This document shows, piece after piece, positions 32,075 to 40,598 of a stretch of 50,490 bases of DNA (positions within the stretch are counted from its first letter, which is position 1; each line of letters starts with the position of its first letter). The notes under the pieces are model-generated. The model was not told the DNA's origin and ran no database searches. It worked only from the letters and a program-made list of their open reading frames with translations. The stretch comes from Gammaproteobacteria bacterium. Its GTDB lineage: Bacteria > Pseudomonadota > Gammaproteobacteria > Steroidobacterales > Steroidobacteraceae. The DNA lies in the NCBI GenBank assembly GCA_003137095.1, contig PLET01000104.1, forward strand, positions 1-50,490. The letters run 5' to 3'. The position numbers and the translations under genes are program-made.

Positions 32075-33085
32075 ATGCCGGAAAACGCCCGAATCCTGTA
32101 CGCGCGCGCCGCGCGCGGACTGCCGGTCACCGAGGATTTTGCCGCGGATTCCGCACCCCTGCGTCAGCCGGAAGACGGACAGCTGCTGGTGCGAAACATC
32201 TACCTCGCACTCGAGCCGTACTATCGCAACGTCATGAAGGGCATGCCGATGTACGGTGCCGCGCTGAAGCCCGGCGACGTCATGTACGGCGAGACCGTTG
32301 CACAGGTCATCGACAGCCGCCATGCCGGCTTCAGCGCAGGCGATCATGTACTGGGGCGCGGCGGCTGGCAGCAGTTTGCCGTGCTCGAGGGCGCGGGGGC
32401 GCGCAAGCTCGACCCGGCGGAGCTGCCGTTGAGCACCGCGCTCGGCGTGCTGGGCACCCCGGGATTGACCGGCTTCGTGGGCATGGTGTATCTCGCGCCG
32501 CCACGCCCGGGCCAGACCGTGGTGGTGTCGGCGGCCACCGGTCCGGTGGGTTCCACGGCCGGCCAGACGGCGCGCCTGATGGGCGCCCGGGTGGTCGGCA
32601 TCGCCGGATCCACCGAGAAATGCGCGTACGCGGTGCGCGAACTCGGCTACGCCGATTGCGTCAATTACAAGACCGAGGATCTGAAAGCCGCGCTCAAGCG
32701 CACCTGTCCCGACGGCATCGACGTGTATTTCGACAATGTCGGCGGCGACACCCTTGCGGCAGTACTGGCCAATCTCGCGCTGCATGCGCAGGTGGTGCTG
32801 TGCGGCATGATCGGCGCCTACAATGCGGATGCTCCGCCCGTCGGCCCGCATCTCGGTCCGGTGGTGATCGCGCGCGCCACCTTGAAGGGTCTGGTGGTGT
32901 TCGATCATTTCAACCGGCTGCCGGAACTCAGGAAGGTGGTCGGCACCTGGATCAAGGAGGGCAAGTTCCATTACCGCGAGGATCTCGCCCCGACGCTCGA
33001 TGCGGCGCCGGCGGCCTTCTGCCGGTTGATGCGCGGCGAGAACTTCGGCAAGAGCCTGGTGCGCATCGCCGCGGAGCACGCATGA
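32075..33085 (+). CDS. Zinc-free medium-chain reductase (alkenal/one oxidoreductase-like)
   Basis: A 336-residue NAD(P)H-dependent MDR protein of the prostaglandin/leukotriene reductase and CurA branch, shown by the N-terminal LEPYYRNVMKGMPMYGAALKP-like segment and the cofactor loop SAATGPVGSTAGQTARLMGA. It has no structural-zinc cysteine set. Such enzymes reduce alpha,beta-unsaturated ketones, aldehydes or CoA-like carbonyls. Its stop overlaps the start of the next gene (ATGA). In context it may reduce a double bond produced in the pathway. Confidence 0.9.
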   Translation: MPENARILYARAARGLPVTEDFAADSAPLRQPEDGQLLVRNIYLALEPYYRNVMKGMPMYGAALKPGDVMYGETVAQVIDSRHAGFSAGDHVLGRGGWQQFAVLEGAGARKLDPAELPLSTALGVLGTPGLTGFVGMVYLAPPRPGQTVVVSAATGPVGSTAGQTARLMGARVVGIAGSTEKCAYAVRELGYADCVNYKTEDLKAALKRTCPDGIDVYFDNVGGDTLAAVLANLALHAQVVLCGMIGAYNADAPPVGPHLGPVVIARATLKGLVVFDHFNRLPELRKVVGTWIKEGKFHYREDLAPTLDAAPAAFCRLMRGENFGKSLVRIAAEHA

Positions 33086-33387
33086 GCACGATCGTGGTGC
33101 TCTTCAATCTGAAGTCCGGCGTCGAGGCCGAAGCCTACGAGGCATGGGCGCGCGAGCGGGATCTGCCCAACGTCAATGCGCTGCCGTCGGTGCGCGGCTT
33201 TCGCGTGCTGCGCTCGCAGGGACTGCTCAACCGGGCCGCATCGCCGTATCAATACGTCGAACTCATCGAATTGCACTCCCTCGAGGATTTTCGCAGCGAC
33301 GTGAAGTCCGAGGTGATGCAGGGCGTCGCGCGCGAGTTCCGCGCATTCGCCGATGCGCCGCTGTTCATCGTCACCGGGTCCCTGTGA
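33082..33387 (+). CDS. REDY-like/HapK-type small dimeric alpha-beta barrel protein
   Basis: A 101-residue protein with the ferredoxin-like fold common in EthD/REDY-type families. It has AWARERDLPNVNALPSVRGF (the REDY-like region), YQYVELIELHSLEDFRSD and a C-terminal FADAPLFIVTGSL. The function of most members is unknown; relatives include small cyclases or monooxygenase-like proteins of polyketide and aromatic pathways. It overlaps both neighbours by 4 bases (ATGA and GTGA), so its amount is tied to that of the reductase and the SDR. Confidence 0.72.
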   Translation: MSTIVVLFNLKSGVEAEAYEAWARERDLPNVNALPSVRGFRVLRSQGLLNRAASPYQYVELIELHSLEDFRSDVKSEVMQGVAREFRAFADAPLFIVTGSL

Positions 33388-34220
33388 GCGTGCGCTTCGC
33401 AGGCAAGGTGGCGCTGTGCACGGGCTCGGGCCGCCGCGCCGGGCTGGGAGCGGCCATACTGCAGGCCCTGGCCGCGGAAGGATGCAAGGTGGTGTTCACG
33501 GACATGCTCGATCCCCAGGCCGAGCTGACCTCCGCCAACATCGCCAGCCGCAATGAGATGCAGGGCTTGGTCGGGGAGATCCGCGCCGCCGGCGGCGAGG
33601 CGATCGGGCTGCCGCTCGACGTGCGCGACGAAGTCCAGGTCGAGGCGGCGATCGCCGCGGCGGTTTCGCAGCTGGGTCGGTTGGATTTCCTGATCAACAA
33701 TGCCGGCGTGGGATTTCTGATCGAGCCGCTGATCGGCACGTCGAAGCAGCGCTGGCAGACGGTGATGGAGGTGAATTTGACGGGCGCCTTTCTCTGCACG
33801 AAACATGCGGCCAGGCAGATGATCCACCAGGGCGGGGGCGGCCGCATCGTCAACATCGCCAGCCAGGCCGCCAAGAGCGGCCACCTGCACATGGCGGCAT
33901 ACACCGCTTCCAAGCACGGCATGGTCGGATTGACCCGTGCCGCCGCGATCGAACTCGGACCCCACGGCATCACGGTGAATGCCATCTGCCCGAACCACGT
34001 CACCACTGGCCTCGGGGAGGTGCAGAACCAATATTTCTCGCAGCTGCGGGGCTTCGAATCCGTGGAGGAGTATCTGAAGGACATGAAGGGACGCATCCCG
34101 TTGCGCCGCGTCGGCCTGCCCGCCGACACGGCGCAGGCTTGTGCATTTCTGTGCAGCGACGCGGCGGCCTACGTCACGGGGGAGGCGATGAACGTCAGTG
34201 GTGGAATGGAGATGCATTGA
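33384..34220 (+). CDS. Short-chain dehydrogenase/reductase (SDR)
   Basis: A 278-residue classical SDR. The cofactor turn is CTGSGRRAGLGAAIL, a TGxxxGxG variant with two extra residues. It has the NNAG motif and a catalytic Tyr-x3-Lys in AAYTASKHG, with a Ser in NIASQAAKSG. It oxidises or reduces a hydroxy or keto group with NAD(P)H; the cofactor and substrate are unknown. Start may be this GTG, which overlaps the HapK-like stop, or the next GTG 6 bases on. Its stop overlaps the ATG of the small protein (TGATG). Confidence 0.9.
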   Translation: MSVRFAGKVALCTGSGRRAGLGAAILQALAAEGCKVVFTDMLDPQAELTSANIASRNEMQGLVGEIRAAGGEAIGLPLDVRDEVQVEAAIAAAVSQLGRLDFLINNAGVGFLIEPLIGTSKQRWQTVMEVNLTGAFLCTKHAARQMIHQGGGGRIVNIASQAAKSGHLHMAAYTASKHGMVGLTRAAAIELGPHGITVNAICPNHVTTGLGEVQNQYFSQLRGFESVEEYLKDMKGRIPLRRVGLPADTAQACAFLCSDAAAYVTGEAMNVSGGMEMH

Positions 34221-34582
34221 TGGCCCCAAAGAAAGCCGGGAAAACCAGGTCGGCCGAGACGAGCACGTCAACCGCCGGGGCTTTGCGCCTGCCGCGCATC
34301 AGCAATGGCGTCAGGCCGGAGTTCTACGACGATCCGGCCATCGATCAGCTGTTCGCGATCGTCACCGCGCTCACCGGCGAATTGTCGGTGGTGAGCGACC
34401 GGCTGGACACCCTGGAGCGCGCCTTGGTGAAGGGCCGGTCACTCGAATCGGGTGCCGTCGAAGCATTCGTCCCGGATGCCGACGCCGTCGATCAGCGTGC
34501 GCGGCGCCGCGAGGAATTGCTCGGCCGCGTCTTTGCGGTGTTCGAGGTCTACGCGGCCCACCGGCGGCCCGGCGCGAGGTGA
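34220..34582 (+). CDS. Conserved-looking 120-residue protein of unknown function
   Basis: I do not recognise a named family. The basic N-terminus (APKKAGKTRSAETSTSTAG) is followed by a central NGVRPEFYDDPAIDQLFAIV, a helical stretch with heptad-like spacing (ALTGELSVVSDRLDTLERAL), and a charged C-terminus (RARRREELLGRVFAVFEVYAAHR). There is no signal peptide or metal motif. It overlaps the SDR before it and the flavoprotein after it by 1 and 4 bases, which suggests a stoichiometric partner, such as an assembly or interaction subunit for the TMADH-type flavoprotein, in a coiled-coil form. That role is inferred from gene order alone. Confidence 0.7.
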   Translation: MAPKKAGKTRSAETSTSTAGALRLPRISNGVRPEFYDDPAIDQLFAIVTALTGELSVVSDRLDTLERALVKGRSLESGAVEAFVPDADAVDQRARRREELLGRVFAVFEVYAAHRRPGAR

Positions 34583-36585
34583 GCGGTACGGACCGGTCCC
34601 GCTATCCGCACCTGTTTGCGCCGCTCAAGGTCGGCGCCCGCGTCCTGAAGAATCGCATCGCGCACGTCTCGATGACGACGCGAATGTCGGCCGGCCGCAA
34701 GGTCACCCCCGCGATGCTGAACTATTACGCCAGCCGCGCCAAGGGCGGCGCCGCGCTCATCGTGACCGAGCCGGTGTCGGCGGCACGCTTCCAGAATGCA
34801 CCGCATAAGGTGCGGGTCTGGAGCGATGAAGATCTCTGCGGCTTGTCGAGATGGGCCGAGGCCGTCGAGCGCGAGGATTGCGCGCTGCTCGCACAGCTGC
34901 AGGACCCGGGCCGCGGCCGGCATGAGCGCGGCCGCAATCCCGACGCCATCGGGGTTTCCGCGCTTCCGGATGATCTGAGCTGGACCATGCCGCGCGTTTT
35001 GTCCGTCGCCGACATCGAGACCCTGGTGGCTGACCTCGCCGCCTCCAGCCGCCGTCTGCAGCGCTGCGGATTCAGCGGCGTCGAGCTGTCGGCGGCGCAC
35101 GGTCATCTGTTCCATCAATTCCTGTCGCCCTGGATGAACGTGCGCGCGGATCGCTACGGCGGCGATCTGGCGGGCCGCTGCCGGCTGCTGCAGGAGCTGT
35201 TGGCGGCGATCCGCGCGGACTGCGGCAGGGATTTCATCATCGGCGTGAAGCTGCCGGGCGACGACGCCGTGGCCGGCAGCGTCGCCCCCGACCAGGCCGC
35301 CGCCATCGCGCGCCATCTGGCGGCCGGCGGCGACATCGATTTCCTGAGCTTCGCGCAAGGGTCGCACTCCCGCGATCTCGACCTGCACCTGCCGGATCTG
35401 CACGGCCGCCGTGCGCCGTATGTGGAGCTCACGCGCAGCCTGAAGCCGGCCGTGCCCGGCGTTGCGGTGATGGCGCTCGGCCTGATCACCGATCCCGCCG
35501 AGGCCGACGCCATCCTCGCCGGGGGCTTCGAGCTCATCGGGCTGGGGCGGCCGCTGGTGACCGATCCGGCGTGGGGCCTGAAGGCGTCCCAGGGGCGGGA
35601 GGCTGACATACGCTACTGCGTGTCCTGCAACTCCTGCTGGGGGGTGATCACCGAACATCGTCCGCTGGCGTGCGACAACAATCCGCTGGTGGGGGCGCCC
35701 GACGAGGTGGACTGGTGGCCGCAGCCCGCGCCTGCGCGCAAGCGCGTGGCAATCATCGGCGCCGGCATCGCCGGCATGGAGGCGGCGTGGATTGCGGCGG
35801 CCCGCGGGCACGAGGTGTGGGTGTTCGGGGCGACCAACGAGGTGGGCGGCAAAACCCGCCTCCTGGCCGCCTTGCCCGGGGGCGAGGCGCTCAGCAGCAT
35901 CTACGACTATCAGGCCCTGATGGCCAAGAAGACCCGTGTGCGTCTCGAGCTGGGCGTGCGCGCCACCGCCGATGATCTGCGGTCGCTCGCGCCCGATGTC
36001 CTGGTGCTCGCCTGCGGCGCCTCCATGATGTGGCCGCGCGCGCTGCCCGCCGCGTGGCGGGATGAGGGCTGGGTGCCGGACCTGCGCGCCTGCGTGGCGC
36101 AGATGCTGGACTTCAACCGGCACCAGGGCGGCGCGGCGGTGATTTTCGATCTGGACGCCACCGAGGGCACGTATGCGTCGGCGCAGCTTCTGAAGCGGCT
36201 GTTCGACCGGGTGGTGATCGTCACGCCGCGCGACCGCATCGCCGAGGACGTCCCGCTGGTGTCGCGGCTCGGCATTTTGAGGCGCTTTGCGCATCTCGGG
36301 ATCGAGACCATGACCTTGAGCGAAGTGGACGCCGGCTCGCCGCTCGAGGACGCCACGCTCGCGGTGAGAAACATCTACACCGGGAAGATCACACCCATCG
36401 AGGGGGTGGCGCTGTTCACCTACGCCACCCCACGGGTGCCGGACGGACAGGAATTCCAGTCCTTGCCGGGCGGGATCGGCGAGTCGTACGCCATCGGTGA
36501 GTCGTACGCCATCGGCGATGCGTACGTGCAAGGTACGGTGATGACCGCCACATCGCAGGGCCACCGCTGCGGCAACAGGATTTGA
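34579..36585 (+). CDS. FMN/FAD/4Fe-4S oxidoreductase of the TMADH/2,4-dienoyl-CoA reductase family
   Basis: A 668-residue flavoenzyme. An N-terminal Old-Yellow-Enzyme barrel (residues 1-340) has AAHGHLFHQFLSPWMNVRADRYGG-type OYE features. A 4Fe-4S motif follows: Cys347, Cys350, Cys353 and Cys365 in Cx2Cx2Cx11C spacing, as in trimethylamine dehydrogenase. The C-terminal half binds a second nucleotide (VAIIGAGIAGMEAAWIAA). Members reduce double bonds or remove amine groups by flavin chemistry. The last FAD-contact motif, IGDAY, is preceded by two tandem copies of its neighbour sequence, IGESYA. The GTG start overlaps the small protein's stop. Confidence 0.9.
   Translation: MSGTDRSRYPHLFAPLKVGARVLKNRIAHVSMTTRMSAGRKVTPAMLNYYASRAKGGAALIVTEPVSAARFQNAPHKVRVWSDEDLCGLSRWAEAVEREDCALLAQLQDPGRGRHERGRNPDAIGVSALPDDLSWTMPRVLSVADIETLVADLAASSRRLQRCGFSGVELSAAHGHLFHQFLSPWMNVRADRYGGDLAGRCRLLQELLAAIRADCGRDFIIGVKLPGDDAVAGSVAPDQAAAIARHLAAGGDIDFLSFAQGSHSRDLDLHLPDLHGRRAPYVELTRSLKPAVPGVAVMALGLITDPAEADAILAGGFELIGLGRPLVTDPAWGLKASQGREADIRYCVSCNSCWGVITEHRPLACDNNPLVGAPDEVDWWPQPAPARKRVAIIGAGIAGMEAAWIAAARGHEVWVFGATNEVGGKTRLLAALPGGEALSSIYDYQALMAKKTRVRLELGVRATADDLRSLAPDVLVLACGASMMWPRALPAAWRDEGWVPDLRACVAQMLDFNRHQGGAAVIFDLDATEGTYASAQLLKRLFDRVVIVTPRDRIAEDVPLVSRLGILRRFAHLGIETMTLSEVDAGSPLEDATLAVRNIYTGKITPIEGVALFTYATPRVPDGQEFQSLPGGIGESYAIGESYAIGDAYVQGTVMTATSQGHRCGNRI
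36475..36528 (+). repeat. 18-bp tandem repeat, about three units, in the flavoprotein C-terminus
   Basis: Three consecutive 18-bp units start at 36475, 36493 and 36511. The first two differ by one base (C/T) and read IGESYA; the third is more divergent and reads IGDAYV, the normal FAD-binding IGDA motif. Two extra six-residue copies are thus inserted in frame directly before the conserved motif. Confidence 0.9.
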
Positions 36586-36624
36586 GGCGGTCGCGGCGCG
36601 AGCAGCGGCGCGCCCACCCTGGAT

Positions 36625-37830
36625 TCATTTTCGCGCACCGAATAGGTACCAGCTCGCTCCATTGCCGTGCGCGGGTGCCTCCTTCTCGCCGCGCGCCACC
36701 GCGGAGAAATCCTCAGCGCTCACGGTGCCGAAATTCGGGATGCGGATCTCGAAGAATTTCGCCGCCTTGAAGCCGGCGCCCACGACCTCCTTGCGCAAAT
36801 CGAGCGCGCGATAGGCCGCGTAATACGGTTCGTTGTTGTAATACGAATCCCAATTCAAATAGAACGAATAGTAGGGATCGGTCTGCGAATCCGGCGGCAG
36901 CTCCATGTGCACCATGATGCCGCCGGGCTTGAGGATGCGCAGCGCCTCCTTGAACACCCGCCGGGTGACCGCCGCCGAGAACTCGTGCAGGAAAAAGCTG
37001 GAACAAACGATGTCGAAGCTGTTGTCCGGAAAATCGGTGGCTTCGGCGTTTTGCTGGGAATAATGCACGCGGGCGCCCAGGGATTCCGCGCGTGCGTGTG
37101 CATAGCGCAGCAGCGGCGCGCAGACGTCGATGCCGTAGGCCTCGCAATCGGGGAACACCTCGAGGTAGGGCAATAGATTGGCGCCGACCGTGCAGCCGAG
37201 GTCGAGCAGACGCTTCGGTTTGAAATCCGGATCACGCGCCTTGAGGTACTCGGCGATCGACTTGGCGACGCCGCCGCCGCGTGCGCGCAGCGTGAAGCCG
37301 CCGGCGAACACCGCCGTGCCGTGGTGATACACGGCGCCGGCCGCCACATCGTCGGGCTGGAATTCCGAGTGAAAGCCGCCGGGCATGAGATGGATGTCCT
37401 GACGCAGCATGACGGGCGGGACCTGCATCGCCGGGTCGAGCCGCAGCGAGCCGAGCTGGCGCTTTGCCGTCGCGCTCGCGCGCGCGGCCTCGACCAGCTT
37501 CGGCAGATCGCGCTCGATCTGCGGCAGCACCGACGACCAGGTCAATTCCTGCGCCGTATAGCGCAGGGCGCTCCAGGCGCGAAAATAGGGATTGGGCAGC
37601 ATCGCCTTGCGAACTTCGAGTGCATTGCGCGCCTCGCGGCCCTTGGCCTTCTTCACCTGCGGCCCGACTTCCCGGGTGTAGACGCCGCGCATGGTCGCCG
37701 CCATGTCCACCATGATGTGCTTTCGCAGCTGCGACACGAATTGCTGCCGGGCGCGTTCGTCCGCGGTCGGCGCGGTGAGCGTGTCGAAGCGGCTGTTCTT
37801 TCCCTCGAGACCCTCGGAGACGTGTGACAT
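36625..37830 (-). CDS. SAM-dependent class I methyltransferase
   Basis: A 401-residue protein. An about 190-residue N-terminal part with unknown fold (VSQLRKHIMVDMAATMRGVY, YFRAWSALRYTAQELTWSS) comes before a Rossmann methyltransferase. The latter has the glycine motif I LLDLGCTVGANLLPYLEV, the acidic motif II AYGIDVCAPLLRYA and IVCSSFFLHEF. It would methylate a small molecule at O, N or C; the acceptor is not known. It is the last gene of the minus-strand unit behind the CoA-transferase, with 25 bases between them and an AGGAGGAG ribosome-binding site. A methyltransferase in a catabolic unit is odd and could mean that the pathway builds or detoxifies a metabolite. Confidence 0.85.
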   Translation of the reverse strand: MSHVSEGLEGKNSRFDTLTAPTADERARQQFVSQLRKHIMVDMAATMRGVYTREVGPQVKKAKGREARNALEVRKAMLPNPYFRAWSALRYTAQELTWSSVLPQIERDLPKLVEAARASATAKRQLGSLRLDPAMQVPPVMLRQDIHLMPGGFHSEFQPDDVAAGAVYHHGTAVFAGGFTLRARGGGVAKSIAEYLKARDPDFKPKRLLDLGCTVGANLLPYLEVFPDCEAYGIDVCAPLLRYAHARAESLGARVHYSQQNAEATDFPDNSFDIVCSSFFLHEFSAAVTRRVFKEALRILKPGGIMVHMELPPDSQTDPYYSFYLNWDSYYNNEPYYAAYRALDLRKEVVGAGFKAAKFFEIRIPNFGTVSAEDFSAVARGEKEAPAHGNGASWYLFGARK

Positions 37831-37855
37831 GGCCTAGCTCCTCCTGCAGTTGCAA

Positions 37856-39031
37856 TCAAATGACGCGCTCGGCCCTCAGCATAGCGGTTTCTTCCTCGGA
37901 AACACCCAGGTCGGCCAGGATTTCGAGGGTGTGCTCGCCCGCGGCGGGCAATGCGCCGTCGCGCCCGGTGCGCCGGCCCGCCATTTCGATCGGCAGGATG
38001 GGCAGCCGTGTGGCGCAGCCGTCCGGCAGCACGGTGGGCGCGAGTCCGCCGCCCGCGGCGAGGTGCGGATCCTCGAACAGATCCTCGGGGCGCATGATGG
38101 GCGCGAACGGCAGGCCGGCCTTCTCCAACCGGCCGATCAATTCGGCCTTGGCGAGCGTCGCGAAACGCGCCTGCACGGCCGCGAGCAGCACCTCTCGCGC
38201 CTGCACCCGCTGTGAATTGGTACGATAGCGCGGGTCCGCGCCGAGTGCGGCGAAATCGAAGGCCGAGCAGAACGATTGCCACTGGGCATCCGAAACCACG
38301 CCGACGAACACCTGTTCACCGCCCTTGACCTGGAACACATCGTAGATGGCCCAGGCGGAGACGCGCACCGGCATCGGCCGGGCCGCCTGACCGGTGACGG
38401 CGAGTTGCGCCATGTGTTGCCCGACCAGGTAGACCGTGGTTTCGAACAGCGCACTGGTGACCTTCTGGCCCCGGCCGGTCAGGTGCCGCTGCTGCAGGGC
38501 TGCGAGGATCCCGATGACGCCGAACATCCCCCCGGTCACGTCGACCACGGAGGCACCGGCGCGCAGCGGCCGACCCGGAGGACCGGTCATGTAGGCCAGG
38601 CCGCCCATCATCTGCGCGACTTCATCGAGCGCGGTGCGCTGCGAATAAGGGCCGGCCAGAAAGCCCTTCTGCGAACAGTAAATGAGCCCGGGGTTCTCCG
38701 CCGACAGCGACTCGTACGACAATCCCAGCGCATCGAGCGCTCCCGGCCGGAAATTCTCGATGAGCACGTCGCTGCGCAACGCGAGGCGGCGCGCCAGCGC
38801 CAAACCGCGGGAATCCTTGAGGTTCATGCACAGGCTCTTCTTGCTGCGGTTGAACATGGGAAAGTAACCCGCGCCCGAACCCTGCAGGCTGCGGGTTGCA
38901 TCACCGCCCGGCGGTTCCACCTTGACCACGTCGGCGCCGAGATCGGCGAGAATCGCGCCGACCACCGGGCCCATGACCATGTGCGTGAATTCCAGCACGG
39001 TGATGCCGGCGAGGGGCAGGGCGGTGTTCAT
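37856..39031 (-). CDS. Family III CoA-transferase (CaiB/BaiF)
   Basis: A 391-residue CoA-transferase of the formyl-CoA transferase type, starting PLAGITVLEFTHMVMGPVVG. It has NFRPGALDALGL, SVVDVTGGMFGVIGILAAL and a C-terminal FLEDPHLAAGG-like segment (FEDPHLAAGGG). The family transfers CoA between carboxylic acids through an aspartyl-CoA anhydride; the catalytic Asp should lie in the central QKGFLAGPYSQRTALDEVAQM-like region. Here it probably activates a dicarboxylate before the HMG-CoA-lyase-like gene, whose stop overlaps this ATG by 4 bases. Donor and acceptor are unknown. Confidence 0.93.
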   Translation of the reverse strand: MNTALPLAGITVLEFTHMVMGPVVGAILADLGADVVKVEPPGGDATRSLQGSGAGYFPMFNRSKKSLCMNLKDSRGLALARRLALRSDVLIENFRPGALDALGLSYESLSAENPGLIYCSQKGFLAGPYSQRTALDEVAQMMGGLAYMTGPPGRPLRAGASVVDVTGGMFGVIGILAALQQRHLTGRGQKVTSALFETTVYLVGQHMAQLAVTGQAARPMPVRVSAWAIYDVFQVKGGEQVFVGVVSDAQWQSFCSAFDFAALGADPRYRTNSQRVQAREVLLAAVQARFATLAKAELIGRLEKAGLPFAPIMRPEDLFEDPHLAAGGGLAPTVLPDGCATRLPILPIEMAGRRTGRDGALPAAGEHTLEILADLGVSEEETAMLRAERVI

Positions 39032-39972
39032 GCGGTGCCACCCGCCGCCGTGTATCCGAGCGGCAGACCCGCGGCGGGCGTGAAGCCGTACAGCGGTTCA
39101 TCCGGCAGCGAGTCCCGCAGGATCGAGCGCACCTCGAGCAAGCGCGGCAGATCGATGCCGGTGTCGAGTCCCATGGCCTCGAGCATGAACACCAGATCCT
39201 CGGTGACGATGTTGCCGGAGGCGCCCGGCGCGAACGGACAGCCGCCGAGCCCGCCGAGCGAGCCGTCGAACGTGGTGATGCCTGCCTCGATGCCGGCCAG
39301 CACGTTGGCGAGCCCCAGGCCGCGCGTGTTGTGCAGGTGCAGGCTGTGCACCGCGGCCGCCCCAACGGCTGACTGCACCTCCCGCACCAGCGATTTGATC
39401 TGCGCCGGATTGGCGTAACCCGTGGTATCCGACAGGCCGACCTCGTCGCATCCGCAGCGCATCAGCGCCTCCGCCAGTTCGATCACCTTCATGGAGGGGA
39501 CGTGGCCCTCCAGCGTGCAGCCGAACGCGGTGGACAATCCGCCCTCCAGCACGGGACGGCGCTGCGGCGGCATGGCGCGGATCAGCTGCGCGATGGCGCG
39601 CACCTCCTCGAGCATTTGGGCATGCGTGCGTCTCACGTTCCTCAGGCTGTGCGTTTCCGAGGCAGACAGCGGAATGGTGATCTTGTGCGCACCGGCGCGC
39701 AGCGCCGCCTGCGCGCCGTGAAGATTGGGTACGAGCACCGCCACGGTGAGCCCGGGAATCGTCAGCGCGTATTGCACCAGGCTGGCGGTATCGGCAAGCT
39801 GCGGCAGCAGTTTGGCGGGCACGAAGCTGCCGACCTCGATTTCGCGCACGCCCGCGGCGGCCTCCGCCTTCACCCAGGCCATTTTCGACTCGAGCGGCAT
39901 GAGCGCGGCGATGCTCTGCAGGCCGTCGCGCGGACCGACTTCGCTCACCAGAATGGCCGTGGTCACGGGCAC
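39028..39972 (-). CDS. Hydroxymethylglutaryl-CoA lyase-like enzyme
   Basis: A 314-residue HMGL/DRE-TIM barrel enzyme. It has the catalytic start VSEVGPRDGLQ (Arg and metal Asp), the HxH metal pair in LHLHNTRGLG, and the catalytic cysteine in GGLGGCPFAPGASGN. Members split 3-hydroxy-3-methylglutaryl-CoA or other 3-hydroxyacyl-CoA, or make similar C-C breaks. The GTG start overlaps LeuD by 10 bases, and the stop overlaps the CoA-transferase start. Following a CoA-transferase and an aconitase-type isomerase, it may release acetyl-CoA or a keto acid from a branched hydroxyacyl-CoA. Confidence 0.9.
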   Translation of the reverse strand: MPVTTAILVSEVGPRDGLQSIAALMPLESKMAWVKAEAAAGVREIEVGSFVPAKLLPQLADTASLVQYALTIPGLTVAVLVPNLHGAQAALRAGAHKITIPLSASETHSLRNVRRTHAQMLEEVRAIAQLIRAMPPQRRPVLEGGLSTAFGCTLEGHVPSMKVIELAEALMRCGCDEVGLSDTTGYANPAQIKSLVREVQSAVGAAAVHSLHLHNTRGLGLANVLAGIEAGITTFDGSLGGLGGCPFAPGASGNIVTEDLVFMLEAMGLDTGIDLPRLLEVRSILRDSLPDEPLYGFTPAAGLPLGYTAAGGTA

Positions 39973-40598
39973 TGCCTCAGATACACCCAGGGGCGCAGCC
40001 GCCGGTCGCGGCCGTGGAAGTCATCGATATCGGCGATGTTCTTCAAGGTCAATGCGATGGCGTCCAGTCCCTCGAGCAGCCTCTCGCGGGCGTCCGGGTC
40101 GATGGCGAAGGGGATTGCGCCGGTCGACGGCGTGCGCAGCTCGCTGTGTTGCAGGTCGAGGGTGAGCGGATGCAACTGCGGTGCCGCGAGTATGGCGTCC
40201 GCCAGGGCGTGCAGAGCGGCGGCCGGCAGAGCGGCGGCCAGCAATCCATTGTTCACGCAATTTTCGAAGAAAATCGGCGCGAAGCTCTGCGCCACGATGG
40301 CACGGATGCCGTACTCGCACAGCGCCCACACGGCATGCTCGCGGCTCGAGCCGCAGCCGAAATTGCGGCCGGCGAGCAGTATCTGCGCCTGTGCATAGGG
40401 AACCTGATTCAAGATGAACTGCGGGTCCGGCTCGCGGCCCGCGCCCTGATAGCGCCAGCCGGCGAACAATCCTTGCGCGAGACCGTGCTTGCCCACGCTT
40501 TTGATTTCGCGCGACGGTATGATCGTGTCCGTGTCGATGTTGTCGCGCAGCAGCGGGGCGGCGAGCGCGGTGAGGGTCTCGAACGGCCGGCCGGTCAT
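39963..40598 (-). CDS. leuD: Aconitase-family small subunit (LeuD-like)
   Basis: A 211-residue swivel subunit, with RDNIDTDTIIPSREIKSVGK and the nucleotide-free active-site loop GRNFGCGSSREHAVWAL. In leucine biosynthesis LeuC/LeuD isomerise isopropylmalate, but the same pair also serves as 2,3-dimethylmalate or citramalate dehydratase in catabolic pathways. No other leucine gene lies here and the gene neighbours are catabolic, which favours the second role. The ATG overlaps the LeuC stop (ATGA); upstream in-frame codons were rejected because they lie inside leuC. Confidence 0.9.
   Translation of the reverse strand: MTGRPFETLTALAAPLLRDNIDTDTIIPSREIKSVGKHGLAQGLFAGWRYQGAGREPDPQFILNQVPYAQAQILLAGRNFGCGSSREHAVWALCEYGIRAIVAQSFAPIFFENCVNNGLLAAALPAAALHALADAILAAPQLHPLTLDLQHSELRTPSTGAIPFAIDPDARERLLEGLDAIALTLKNIADIDDFHGRDRRLRPWVYLRQCP

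Noticed and set aside
34549-36564. A 671-codon minus-strand frame under the TMADH-type flavoprotein
   Set aside because: The plus-strand frame has flavin, Fe-S and Rossmann motifs; the minus frame has no recognisable features.
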